Assembly: GCA_017419895.1 (NCBI GenBank)
Contig: JAFOKI010000286.1
Span: forward strand, 1-7,408
Length of the DNA stretch: 7,408 bases
Direction: 5' to 3'
From: Eubacterium sp.
Lineage (GTDB): Bacteria; Bacillota; Clostridia; Peptostreptococcales; Anaerovoracaceae
Below the pieces are notes generated by a model. That model saw only the letters and a list, made by a program, of their open reading frames with translations, did not search any database and was not told the DNA's origin. This document shows positions 1-6,676 of the stretch, piece by piece. The translations under genes and the position numbers were made by a program. The number at the start of each line of letters is the position of its first letter. Within the stretch, counting starts at the first letter, position 1.

Positions 1-552
1 AGACTGACGTACAAAATCGTTGATGTCGAGCGGGACGGCCGGGACAGCGGCAGGATATCATGCGGCGGAGTGCCGCTCGCGGGAGACGATATCAAGGGCG
101 TGCTCGAGCACTGCAGAAGAGCTGTGCTCGTCGGAGCGACCCTGGGACCCGGGATAGAACGTGTCCTCAGGCGTTATGAGATAACAAACATGGCTGACGC
201 GCTCATAATGGACGCATGTGCCAGCACTGCGGTGGAAAACGTAGTCAACAATTTCGAGGAAGACATGAGAGCCGACGTTGAGGCGGAAGGACTGTATCTG
301 ACGGAGCGGTTCAGCCCGGGATACGGCGATCTTCCGCTGGATACGCAGAAGTCGCTCGTTCCGGCGCTCGAAATGGAGAAGAGAATCGGGGTATCGCTCT
401 CTTCATCAATGCTTATGATACCGAGAAAATCAGTGACAGCCGTAATGGGAATATCAGACGTGCCGTATGTCTCGGCCAGAACGGAATGCGAGAAATGCAT
501 GATGTTCAGAGACTGCACATTCAGAAAAGAGGGGACTACCTGCCATGGGTGA
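1..552 (+). CDS. Methionine synthase (cobalamin) reactivation-domain protein, 5' truncated
   Basis: The frame is open from base 1, so this is the last 183 residues of a gene beginning outside the window; the GTG at 70 is internal. It resembles the AdoMet-binding reactivation domain of MetH (Met_synt_B12 family). That domain supports reductive methylation of inactive cob(II)alamin with SAM as methyl donor. The diagnostic match is RFSPGYGDLPLDTQ (R codon at 307), carrying the R-x-x-x-G-Y SAM-binding motif, followed by the IGVSL and MIPRKSVTAVMGIS segments typical of the family. The C-terminus is Cys-rich (ECEKCMMFRDC, then a final Cys), a tail I associate with stand-alone clostridial versions. 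Its stop lies inside the metH start region (8-bp overlap), which fits a trans-acting partner for a MetH lacking this domain. Family assignment is firm; the exact length and start are unknown. Confidence 0.88.
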   Translation, partial: RLTYKIVDVERDGRDSGRISCGGVPLAGDDIKGVLEHCRRAVLVGATLGPGIERVLRRYEITNMADALIMDACASTAVENVVNNFEEDMRADVEAEGLYLTERFSPGYGDLPLDTQKSLVPALEMEKRIGVSLSSSMLMIPRKSVTAVMGISDVPYVSARTECEKCMMFRDCTFRKEGTTCHG

Positions 553-2986
553 AAGAAATTTTTTTGACAAAGACTACATAGTGATCCTTGACGGGGCAAT
601 GGGAACGCAGCTCCAGAAAAAAGGACTGAAACCCGGTGAAAAACCGGAGATTTTCGGCATGCAGCATCCCGAAGTAGTGGAAAGCATCCACAGGAGCTAC
701 ATCGATCTCGGTACCAACATGATCTTCGCGAACACTTTTGGAGCGAACGCCCATAAACTTGCCGGGACCGGGGTCGCGGTAAAGGATGTGGTTGCGGCGA
801 ACGTTGCGACAGCAAAGCGTGTTGCGGATTCATACCTTCCCGAGCGCAAGATCAACGTGATCCTGAATGTCGGTCCTATCGGTGAACTGCTCGAGCCTCT
901 CGGAACGCTCAAGTTCGAAGAGGCATACGACATTTTTAAAGAAATGATGGTAGCCGGTAAAGAAGCTGGAGTCGAGGCGATCGTAATTGAGACGTTCACG
1001 GATCTTTACGAGATGAAAGCAGCGCTCCTTGCGGCAAAAGAATGCACCGGCCTTCCCACAATAACTATGATGACTTTCGAGAAGAACGGAAGGACGTTCC
1101 TGGGCACATCCGCAGCTTCCATGGCGATGACGCTCGACAGTCTTGGATCCGATGTAATAGGGATAAACTGCTCACTTGGGCCAAAAGACGTTTATCCGAT
1201 CCTGAAAGAAATCGCGGAATGGACGGATAAGCCGCTGATAGTGAAACCGAACGCAGGGCTTCCGGATCCGAGGACGGGAGAGTACGCGCTGAGCCCTGAG
1301 GATTTCGGTAAAGAACTCATGCCGTTCTTTGACCTTGGTATATCGGTTACAGGAGGCTGCTGCGGAACATCGCCGGATTACATAAGGGAAGTCGTCAAAA
1401 ATGCAAGGGCTGCCGGCAAAAAACAACGCAAGCTTGGCAAGCGGAAGGGCATCTGTTCGGCCGGAAAAGTCGTTGAATACGGCAAGATCAACGTTATCGG
1501 GGAACGCATCAATCCGACAGGAAAGAAACGTCTCCAGCAGGCTCTTAAGGACCGCGACATGGACTATATCATGCAGCTCGCGATAGCCCAGCAGGAGGCA
1601 GGTGCCGACGTGCTCGATATCAATGTCGGCGCTCCGGGAGTTGACGAGGTATCACTCGTTGTTGATGTAGTTAAGGCTGTCCAGAGCGTGACAGACCTTC
1701 CTCTCCAGATCGACTCGGCGAATCCGGCTGTTCTCGAGGCAGGTCTCAGGGTGGTGAACGGAAGAGCGCTGGTCAATTCAGTCAACGGTGAAAAAGACCG
1801 CATGGACGCGGTTTTCCCGATAGTCAAGCACTACGGTGCGGCGCTTCTCGGACTGACAATGGATGAGAACGGGCTGCCGGAAACGACAGAGCAGAGATTT
1901 GACATCGCGTGCCGAATTCTCGATGAATCCAAAAAGTATGGTCTGGAAAAAGAAGACCTCATAATAGACTGCCTCACGCTGACGGTTTCCGCGCAGCAGG
2001 AGCAGGCTGTTGAGACATTGAGGGCGGTGAGACGCGTGCATGAAGAGCTCGGACTCCACTGCGCTCTTGGAGTAAGCAATATCTCGTTCGGGCTTCCTGC
2101 GAAGATCCATGTCACGGAGAACTTCCTGATCCAGGCGATGTGCTGCGGACTTGATTTCCCGATCATCAACCCGAATGAGAAAGTCATTATGGATGCGATA
2201 GCGTCCTACAAAGCTTTGTCGGGCGAAGACAAAAACTGCACGGCATATATCGAGCGGTTCGCCCCCGAAGAAGCCGCGATGAAAGCCGCGAAGTCCGGCG
2301 GCGGACAGGCTGCAAAAGTTGCTGCCGCGAGTCCGGCATTGCAAGGTGCGGCCGATGAAGAACCGAAAGATCCCCTGAGAACAGCTATTCTGAAAGGTCT
2401 TCACGGGGAGGCTGAAAAAATAACCGCTGAGCTTCTCGCGGATCACGAAGGCATGGAGATAATCCAGGGATACATCATCCCGGCTCTTGATGAGGTCGGC
2501 AAGAAATATGAGAAGGAAGAGATCTTCCTCCCGCAGCTCATCAATTCCGCAAACGCTGCTTGCGCCGGCCTTGAGCTCATAAAAGCCGAAATTGCAAAGA
2601 GCGGCGGGGAAGCGATAAGCAAGGGAACCATAATACTCGCGACAGTTCAGGGGGATATACACGATATCGGAAAGAATATCGTAAAAGTCGTCCTGGAAAA
2701 CTATGGTTACAAAATAATCGACCTGGGAAGAGACGTTCCGCCGGAAAGAGTAGTGGAAGCCGCGATAGAGAACGACGTGAAGCTCGTCGGGCTTTCAGCG
2801 CTCATGACAACTACCGTCGGAGCGATGGAGGCGACGATCAAGGCGCTCAAGGAATCCGGGCACGAATGCGTGACATTTGTCGGCGGAGCGGTGCTGACAC
2901 CCGACTACGCAAAGGAGATAGGAGCGGACTACTACACAGCCGATGCGCAGGCGTCTGTCGAGGTCGCGAAAAAGATACTGGGCTGA
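545..2986 (+). CDS. metH: Cobalamin-dependent methionine synthase, without reactivation domain
   Basis: It transfers a methyl group from methyltetrahydrofolate through cobalamin to homocysteine, in the cytoplasm. Domains in order over 813 residues: homocysteine-binding barrel (about 1-300) with the three zinc Cys visible in GINCSLGP (C209) and GGCCGTS (C272, C273); pterin-binding barrel (about 312-575; INVIGERINPTG, then DVLDINVG and QIDSANP); an Ala/Gly-rich linker (about 576-605); the helical cap module (about 608-690); and the B12 Rossmann domain (about 692-813) with DIHDIG, where H706 is the expected cobalt ligand, and GGAVLT. Full-length E. coli-type MetH is about 1,200 residues; the missing part is the C-terminal reactivation domain, which the overlapping upstream gene supplies. 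The ATG at 545 has AAGAGGGG (527-534) ten bases upstream. It is probably co-transcribed and translationally coupled with the upstream gene. No riboswitch is visible because the operon's 5' end is outside the window. Confidence 0.96.
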   Translation: MGERNFFDKDYIVILDGAMGTQLQKKGLKPGEKPEIFGMQHPEVVESIHRSYIDLGTNMIFANTFGANAHKLAGTGVAVKDVVAANVATAKRVADSYLPERKINVILNVGPIGELLEPLGTLKFEEAYDIFKEMMVAGKEAGVEAIVIETFTDLYEMKAALLAAKECTGLPTITMMTFEKNGRTFLGTSAASMAMTLDSLGSDVIGINCSLGPKDVYPILKEIAEWTDKPLIVKPNAGLPDPRTGEYALSPEDFGKELMPFFDLGISVTGGCCGTSPDYIREVVKNARAAGKKQRKLGKRKGICSAGKVVEYGKINVIGERINPTGKKRLQQALKDRDMDYIMQLAIAQQEAGADVLDINVGAPGVDEVSLVVDVVKAVQSVTDLPLQIDSANPAVLEAGLRVVNGRALVNSVNGEKDRMDAVFPIVKHYGAALLGLTMDENGLPETTEQRFDIACRILDESKKYGLEKEDLIIDCLTLTVSAQQEQAVETLRAVRRVHEELGLHCALGVSNISFGLPAKIHVTENFLIQAMCCGLDFPIINPNEKVIMDAIASYKALSGEDKNCTAYIERFAPEEAAMKAAKSGGGQAAKVAAASPALQGAADEEPKDPLRTAILKGLHGEAEKITAELLADHEGMEIIQGYIIPALDEVGKKYEKEEIFLPQLINSANAACAGLELIKAEIAKSGGEAISKGTIILATVQGDIHDIGKNIVKVVLENYGYKIIDLGRDVPPERVVEAAIENDVKLVGLSALMTTTVGAMEATIKALKESGHECVTFVGGAVLTPDYAKEIGADYYTADAQASVEVAKKILG

Positions 2987-3013
2987 CAGTAAGATCAGAC
3001 GGAAACAAAATAC

Positions 3014-3044
3014 AAAACTCCCGGACATTCGTCCGGGAGTTTTT
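3014..3044. terminator. Bidirectional intrinsic terminator between metH and the convergent carD-like gene
   Basis: A 13-bp perfect stem (AAAACTCCCGGAC at 3014-3026 with its complement at 3031-3043) closes an ATTC loop. The plus strand ends in a run of five T (3040-3044). The minus strand reads out into four T from the A-run at 3014-3017. It lies 27 bp after the metH stop and 17 bp after the carD-like stop, so one hairpin can serve both convergent transcripts. Confidence 0.93.
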
Positions 3045-3061
3045 GATCATGTTATTTCGGA

Positions 3062-3565
3062 TCAATTGTGTGCGCCAAGTCTGTTTTCTATATATCCGAC
3101 TACATCTTCTCTTGGGATACAAAGCGCGGCAGCGAGCTCTCCGAACAGGAGATCCTCCGCGCGTTTCATGAACCTCTTGTCGATCTGGCCAAGATGTCTG
3201 TTTTGGCTGATCGCATCGTTCATCTTCCTTCTTATCGACTTGGTCAGCATAATGAGGTCATCCGTATTGTGACGGTCTATCACGGATTGATAGTGTTTCG
3301 AAAGCTGCTGCGTGCTGCTGCTCTTGAATACTTCAGAACTGACGCCCGGCATGCGGTCGATGACATCGTTGGCTTCGCTTTCGCTCATCACGGGCCGCAT
3401 AAAGACTTTCTTGTTGTCTACCGGTGCATAGATGATGCCGGCCTGGTATACAGGTTCCAGAATATAGTATAACTTGTCCTGTCCGTCGAATTCGTTTGTA
3501 GTGATCGCCGTCACTTTACAGACCCCAGTACCTCCGTACATGATCAGGTCATTGACCTTGAACAC
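3062..3565 (-). CDS. CarD/CdnL-family transcriptional regulator
   Basis: The 167-residue product has a CarD-type N-terminal RNA-polymerase-interacting domain (about 1-60: FKVNDLIMYGGTGVCKV, then YYILEPVY and APVDNK, then MRPVMS). A helical C-terminal region (about 62-167) ends in AEDLLFGELAAALCIPREDV, a segment typical of clostridial members. In characterised CarD/CdnL proteins the N-terminal domain binds the RNA polymerase beta subunit and the rest stabilises open promoter complexes; whether this one activates or represses is unknown. I place the start at GTG 3565 because AAAGGAG (3574-3580) sits eight bases upstream and FKVND aligns with the usual CarD N-terminus. A TTG at 3619 would add 18 residues without family resemblance. 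It is convergent with metH, divergent from prmA, and monocistronic. It is too short to be the TRCF helicase that shares this domain. Confidence 0.88.
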   Translation of the reverse strand: MFKVNDLIMYGGTGVCKVTAITTNEFDGQDKLYYILEPVYQAGIIYAPVDNKKVFMRPVMSESEANDVIDRMPGVSSEVFKSSSTQQLSKHYQSVIDRHNTDDLIMLTKSIRRKMNDAISQNRHLGQIDKRFMKRAEDLLFGELAAALCIPREDVVGYIENRLGAHN

Positions 3566-3573
3566 TGCTGAAA

Positions 3574-3580
3574 CTCCTTT
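3574..3580 (-). promoter_or_regulatory. Ribosome binding site deciding the GTG start of the carD-like gene
   Basis: Read on the minus strand this is AAAGGAG, followed after eight bases by GTG. The upstream TTG (3619) is preceded only by GTTATTTCAG, which has no Shine-Dalgarno match, so the GTG is preferred. Confidence 0.8.
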
Positions 3581-3584
3581 CCCC

Positions 3585-3647
3585 GGAAATTGGCGTCCTT
3601 TGTGAAATGCCTTACTCAACTGAAATAACGTGCAGCGCCAAAATTCC
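3585..3647 (-). promoter_or_regulatory. Imperfect inverted repeat in the carD-like leader (possible 5' UTR hairpin)
   Basis: The arms are 3636-3647 (CGCCAAAATTCC on plus) and 3585-3595 (GGAAATTGGCG on plus). They pair as TTGGCG/CGCCAA plus GGAA/TTCC with a small internal loop. On the minus-strand transcript the first arm begins about where transcription should start (seven bases after the -10) and the second arm ends four bases before the Shine-Dalgarno. The enclosed loop is about 40 nt, so stability is uncertain. It could modulate translation or protect the 5' end; this is inference from pairing only. Confidence 0.35.
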
Positions 3648-3653
3648 TACTAT

Positions 3654-3675
3654 ATTATAGCATGTTTTTTGTCAA
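3654..3675 (-). promoter_or_regulatory. Promoter of the carD-like gene (extended -10)
   Basis: On the minus strand TGCTATAAT (3662-3654) is a perfect extended -10. The hexamer 17 bp upstream of it (TTACGC, 3682-3677) is a poor -35. A perfect TTGACA lies at 3675-3670 but only 10 bp from TATAAT; it would be 15 bp from the overlapping TATAGT (3654-3649). The start site should be near 3647, giving a leader of about 80 nt. Confidence 0.65.
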
Positions 3676-3740
3676 CGCGTAAGCCCGAAAATGCCGATTT
3701 TTTGCGGTTTTTGGGCATTTTAAGATCAATATGTTGCATG

Positions 3741-3752
3741 TTGGCATGCCAA
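3741..3752. promoter_or_regulatory. 12-bp perfect palindrome upstream of prmA (operator candidate)
   Basis: TTGGCATGCCAA is fully self-complementary and covers the -35 position of the prmA promoter: 17 bp upstream of TATAAT falls on 3747-3752. Partial echoes lie on both sides, TTGCATG at 3734-3740 and CGGCATGG at 3762-3769. A dimeric repressor or activator could bind here. No regulator gene in the window is an obvious partner, since CarD-type proteins act on RNA polymerase rather than a specific operator. Confidence 0.35.
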
Positions 3753-3766
3753 ATCCGCGTCCGGCA

Positions 3767-3775
3767 TGGTATAAT
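3767..3775 (+). promoter_or_regulatory. Promoter of prmA-mtaB (extended -10)
   Basis: TGGTATAAT is a perfect TGnTATAAT extended -10. The -35 region (TGCCAA at 17 bp spacing) is weak, as is common when the extended motif is present. The start should be near 3782, giving a leader of about 53 nt ending in GGAG (3823-3826) before the GTG at 3835. Confidence 0.68.
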
Positions 3776-3834
3776 CGGGGTGCGTTTACGGATAGTAAAA
3801 AATGCAATAATCAAACACGATCGGAGAATACCTG

Positions 3835-4809
3835 GTGAAGTACATTGAAATAACGACAATACTCAGCGGCGCTGCGATAGAGCCGCTCACAGCTGCACTC
3901 GCAGCAGACGGGATCGAACAGACGGAAGTCACTGACCCTGCCGATATCGCGGAGATAATGGAGAAAAAAGAGTCCTTTGAGTGGGACTATATAAACGATC
4001 AGGTGCTGAAGGAAATGGAAGAACTCCCGCATCTGACGTGTTATTTCCCGTACGATGAAGACGGCGCTGCGCTCGCTGACAGGGCAGTCCGGATAATTGC
4101 TTCGGTAAAGAAGTCGGCGGAGAACGGCGAATACGGCGAAAACGTCGATTTCGGCCCTATGACCGTGAGCAGAAGCATAAGAGACGATTCGGACTGGAAA
4201 GACAAGTGGAAAGAGTATTTCAAGCCTTTCAGGGCATCTGAGCACATAGTGGTCAAGCCTTCGTGGGAAAACTACGAAGCGCATCCCGGCGACCTGGTAA
4301 TAGAGATAGATCCGGGCATGGCTTTCGGGACAGGTACGCACGAGACCACATCAATGTGCATTGAGATGCTGGATAAATATATCGTTCCGGGCACAAAGGT
4401 CCTTGACCTGGGCTGCGGATCGGGGATACTGACTATCGCGGCTTCGCTGCTCGGGGCGGATGAAGTGCTGGGAGTGGACATAGACCGTGAGGCTGTCCGA
4501 GTCTCGGTCGAAAACATCGGATTAAACGGTGTTTCGGGGAATTGCCGCGCGGAGTATGGTGACATAACAAAGGGTATAAACTATACGGCGGATCTCATAG
4601 CCGGAAACCTCATGGCGGAGCTCGTCGCGATGCTTGCGCCTGATGTTTTTGCGCATCTCGCCGAAGGTGGACTCTTCATAACTTCAGGAATACTCACCGA
4701 AAAGAAAGACATGGTCAGTGAAGCTTTGGAGAAAGCGGGCTTTGTTATTGAAGAGGTCATGACAAAGGGTGAATGGGTCTGCATAGCGGCCCGGAAGGAA
4801 GCATCATGA
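3835..4809 (+). CDS. prmA: Ribosomal protein L11 methyltransferase
   Basis: It methylates amino groups of ribosomal protein L11 using SAM, in the cytoplasm. The 324-residue product has the usual layout: an N-terminal L11-recognition domain (about 1-95), a linker with DWKDKWKEYFKPF (120-132), and a class I methyltransferase domain (about 135-320). The family signature DPGMAFGTGTHETT spans 159-172, the SAM-binding glycine loop VLDLGCGSGIL spans 189-199, the acidic VDID follows at 214-217, and ADLIAGNLMAELV (252-264) is the post-IV motif, where most relatives have AN-I/L rather than GN-L. The GTG start is supported by GGAG eight bases upstream and a family-like N-terminus (KYIEITTILSGAAIEPL). 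The stop overlaps the mtaB ATG in ATGA, so the two are co-translated. In many Firmicutes dnaJ precedes it and rsmE follows it; neither is here. Confidence 0.95.
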   Translation: MKYIEITTILSGAAIEPLTAALAADGIEQTEVTDPADIAEIMEKKESFEWDYINDQVLKEMEELPHLTCYFPYDEDGAALADRAVRIIASVKKSAENGEYGENVDFGPMTVSRSIRDDSDWKDKWKEYFKPFRASEHIVVKPSWENYEAHPGDLVIEIDPGMAFGTGTHETTSMCIEMLDKYIVPGTKVLDLGCGSGILTIAASLLGADEVLGVDIDREAVRVSVENIGLNGVSGNCRAEYGDITKGINYTADLIAGNLMAELVAMLAPDVFAHLAEGGLFITSGILTEKKDMVSEALEKAGFVIEEVMTKGEWVCIAARKEAS

Positions 4810-6176
4810 AGGCGGCGTTCAGAACACTGGGGTGCAAGGTCAACCGCTACGAGACGGAAGCCCTGATGCAGAGGTTCGCCGGGCTCGGCTTTGATATATG
4901 CGAAGAAGACGAACGCGCCGACGTTTACGTCATAAATACATGCACTGTCACGAACCTCGCGGACAGGAAATCGCGCCAGTTCATCCGCCGCGCGAGAAAA
5001 CTCAACGCAGACGCGGTAGTCTGTGTGACCGGCTGCTACGCGCAGATCAATCCGGACGAAGCGGCTTCCATAGAAGGCGTCGACCTTGTAGTCGGTACGG
5101 ATGAGAAACACATGATACCGGAACTCGTGATGGGGCTGCTGGAGAAGAGGGAATTCTCAGGCGCAAAAATCGTCATGAAGGAACGTGATGATCTCAGGGA
5201 ATATGAGGAACTCTCTATACGCGGAGGAATGACTGGAAGGACCCGCGCGTTCATCAAGATAGAAGACGGCTGCGACCACTACTGTACATACTGCATAATA
5301 CCGTACGCGCGCGGCCATATCAGGAGCAGGACTCCCGAAAGTATCGCGGAGGAAGTTCGCGACTTGGTGGAACACGGCTGCAAGGAGATAGTGCTGACGG
5401 GGATAAATACGGCTTTCTACGGACGCGATCTCGGGCTGCCCGGTGTCGAGCCGCTGATCGCCGAACTGAACAGTATACCGGGTGATTTCAGAATCAGACT
5501 GAGCTCGCTTGAACCGACAGTGATCGGGGCGAAGGATATACTGGGACTTCTCGGGTATGAGAAGCTTTGTCATCATCTGCACCTGGCGCTCCAGAGCGGT
5601 TCGGACAAAGTCCTGTCCGAGATGCGGCGCGGGTACACGTCAGCAGAATACCTGGATATTGTTAAGGCGGTAAGGGAGGCGGATCCGCTTTACGGATTCT
5701 CCACAGACATCATAGTCGGGTTCCCGGGCGAGACAGATGCCGATTTCGATGGCAGCTGCTCAGTGACCCAAGCCGCTGGATTCGGAAAAGTGCACGTATT
5801 CAAGTACTCCAGAAGGCAGGGAACTCCAGCTGCAGAGCGCAGCGACCAGGTTCCGGGCGACATCAAGAACGAAAGAAGCGCTAAGCTGATCGGACTGGCT
5901 TCAGACACCGCGGCAGGATTTTTTCAAAGAAACATCGGCTCAGAGCAGGTAGTGCTCGTGGAAAGATCTGTCACTGATCCGGTGACCGGCGAGTCGCAGG
6001 GAATAGAGGGCGAGCCGGACTTTGTTAAAGACGCGGAGAGCGGTTTTGTCTGCGGATATACCGGGAACTACATCAAGACATACATCGAAGGCGGGGAAGA
6101 GCTTTACAACAAGTTTGTCCGCGTCCGCATGACCGGACCTTACCGTGACGGCATGAAAGCTGAGATCATATATTGA
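4806..6176 (+). CDS. mtaB: tRNA (N6-threonylcarbamoyladenosine(37)-C2)-methylthiotransferase
   Basis: This radical-SAM iron-sulfur enzyme converts t6A at position 37 of ANN-decoding tRNAs to ms2t6A. Of 456 residues, the N-terminal UPF0004 domain (about 1-125) has the three cluster Cys: C10 in LGCKVNRYE, C46 in NTCTVTN and C77 in VTGCYAQ. The radical-SAM domain (about 145-370) has the CxxxCxxC motif at C156, C160 and C163 in EDGCDHYCTYCIIPYARG, then LALQSGSDKVL and DIIVGFPGET. A C-terminal TRAM-like RNA-binding domain (about 378-456) follows. GCKVNRYETE marks MtaB; MiaB has a GCQMN-type and RimO a GC-KN-D-type motif. The start is ATG 4806 with AGGA six bases upstream; an in-frame ATG at 4773 would add 11 unrelated residues inside prmA. 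Cys content is complete, and no frameshift is seen. Confidence 0.95.
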   Translation: MKAAFRTLGCKVNRYETEALMQRFAGLGFDICEEDERADVYVINTCTVTNLADRKSRQFIRRARKLNADAVVCVTGCYAQINPDEAASIEGVDLVVGTDEKHMIPELVMGLLEKREFSGAKIVMKERDDLREYEELSIRGGMTGRTRAFIKIEDGCDHYCTYCIIPYARGHIRSRTPESIAEEVRDLVEHGCKEIVLTGINTAFYGRDLGLPGVEPLIAELNSIPGDFRIRLSSLEPTVIGAKDILGLLGYEKLCHHLHLALQSGSDKVLSEMRRGYTSAEYLDIVKAVREADPLYGFSTDIIVGFPGETDADFDGSCSVTQAAGFGKVHVFKYSRRQGTPAAERSDQVPGDIKNERSAKLIGLASDTAAGFFQRNIGSEQVVLVERSVTDPVTGESQGIEGEPDFVKDAESGFVCGYTGNYIKTYIEGGEELYNKFVRVRMTGPYRDGMKAEIIY

Positions 6177-6184
6177 TGCCCGGC

Positions 6185-6214
6185 TTGTAACACATTCGGC
6201 AATGATGATATAAT
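6185..6214 (+). promoter_or_regulatory. hinT promoter (extended -10)
   Basis: TGATATAAT at 6206-6214 is a perfect extended -10, with TTGTAA (6185-6190; four of six matches) 18 bp upstream. The start should be near 6221. This gives hinT transcription independent of mtaB, although no terminator separates them and readthrough is also likely. Confidence 0.68.
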
Positions 6215-6264
6215 CAGATAACAAAGACGCTCCGCGCCTGAAATCTATACAGGGAGGTAAATCA

Positions 6265-6606
6265 ATGGCAGACTGCTTATTTTGCATGATCGCAAATCAT
6301 GAGATACCGTCTGAAATAGTCTACGAAGACGATAAGATCTGCGTTTACCGCGATATCGCTCCGCAGGCTCCTGTGCACGTCCTTATGATCCCCAAAAAGC
6401 ATATCGAGTCACTCGATGATGTCACAGAGGATGACAAGGAACTCCTCGGATACATGATGCTCAAAGTCCACGAAATGGTGGAACTCCTCGGTATCGAAAA
6501 CGGATACCGCGTTGTGAGCAATAACGGGGAAGACGCGCAGCAAACGGTAAAACACATACATCTTCATATCCTGGGAGGACGTCCGTTCGGCTGGCCGCCG
6601 GGCTGA
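6265..6606 (+). CDS. hinT: HIT-family nucleotide-binding protein (HinT type)
   Basis: This 113-residue purine nucleotide hydrolase belongs to the HinT branch, which acts on nucleoside phosphoramidates and AMP-lysyl type conjugates; the cellular role in Firmicutes is not settled. CLFCMI (C4, C7) and KKHI (H46) match the zinc site found in many bacterial members. DIAPQAPVHVLMIPKKH is the usual core strand, and HIHLHILGG (H97, H99, H101) is the histidine triad. GRPFGWPPG is the conserved C-terminus, so the protein is complete. The ATG is preceded by AGGGAGG (6251-6257) with a seven-base spacer. In many Clostridia this gene follows mtaB and precedes rpsU; here rpsU is replaced by structured non-coding DNA. 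The last codons are also the first unit of a 12-bp tandem repeat that continues past the stop. Confidence 0.95.
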   Translation: MADCLFCMIANHEIPSEIVYEDDKICVYRDIAPQAPVHVLMIPKKHIESLDDVTEDDKELLGYMMLKVHEMVELLGIENGYRVVSNNGEDAQQTVKHIHLHILGGRPFGWPPG

Positions 6607-6648
6607 TTAGCGGGCTGACTGCCTTGTCGGCCATAGGGCTGATCGCCG
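6589..6648 (+). repeat. Degenerate 12-bp tandem repeat starting in hinT C-terminal codons
   Basis: Consecutive 12-mers from 6589 read GGCTGGCCGCCG, GGCTGATTAGCG, GGCTGACTGCCT, TGTCGGCCATAG and GGCTGATCGCCG. Four of five begin GGCTG in exact 12-bp phase; the fourth unit is eroded. Looser copies follow (GGCTG at 6648, ACTGATTGCCGG at 6657). The first unit encodes Gly-Trp-Pro-Pro of hinT, and the hinT stop TGA is the TGG of that unit changed to TGA in the second. Confidence 0.5.
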
Positions 6649-6676
6649 GCTGCAGAACTGATTGCCGGGGGTCCGC

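Noticed and set aside
174..833. 219-codon open frame on the minus strand across the reactivation gene and metH start
   Set aside because: It is antisense to two clearly recognised genes, with Ser/Arg-rich shadow composition and no family resemblance.
1778..2662. 294-codon open frame on the minus strand
   Set aside because: It lies wholly inside metH, antisense to well-conserved pterin and cap domains, has no ribosome binding site I could see and resembles nothing; it is a by-product of metH codon use.
3566..3619. TTG start at 3619 giving a longer carD-like protein
   Set aside because: It has no Shine-Dalgarno, and the added 18 residues do not resemble the family; GTG 3565 has AAAGGAG at good spacing.
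3670..3675. Perfect TTGACA as the -35 of the carD-like promoter with TATAAT
   Set aside because: The spacing to TATAAT is only 10 bp; at best it pairs with the overlapping TATAGT at 15 bp. The extended -10 explains the promoter more simply.
3811..4341. 176-codon open frame on the minus strand inside prmA
   Set aside because: It is antisense to conserved PrmA motifs and would lie over the prmA start region; composition is typical of a shadow frame.
4773..4805. Upstream in-frame ATG for mtaB
   Set aside because: It would add 11 residues inside prmA; ATG 4806 has AGGA at six bases and gives the family N-terminus KAAFRTLGCKVN.
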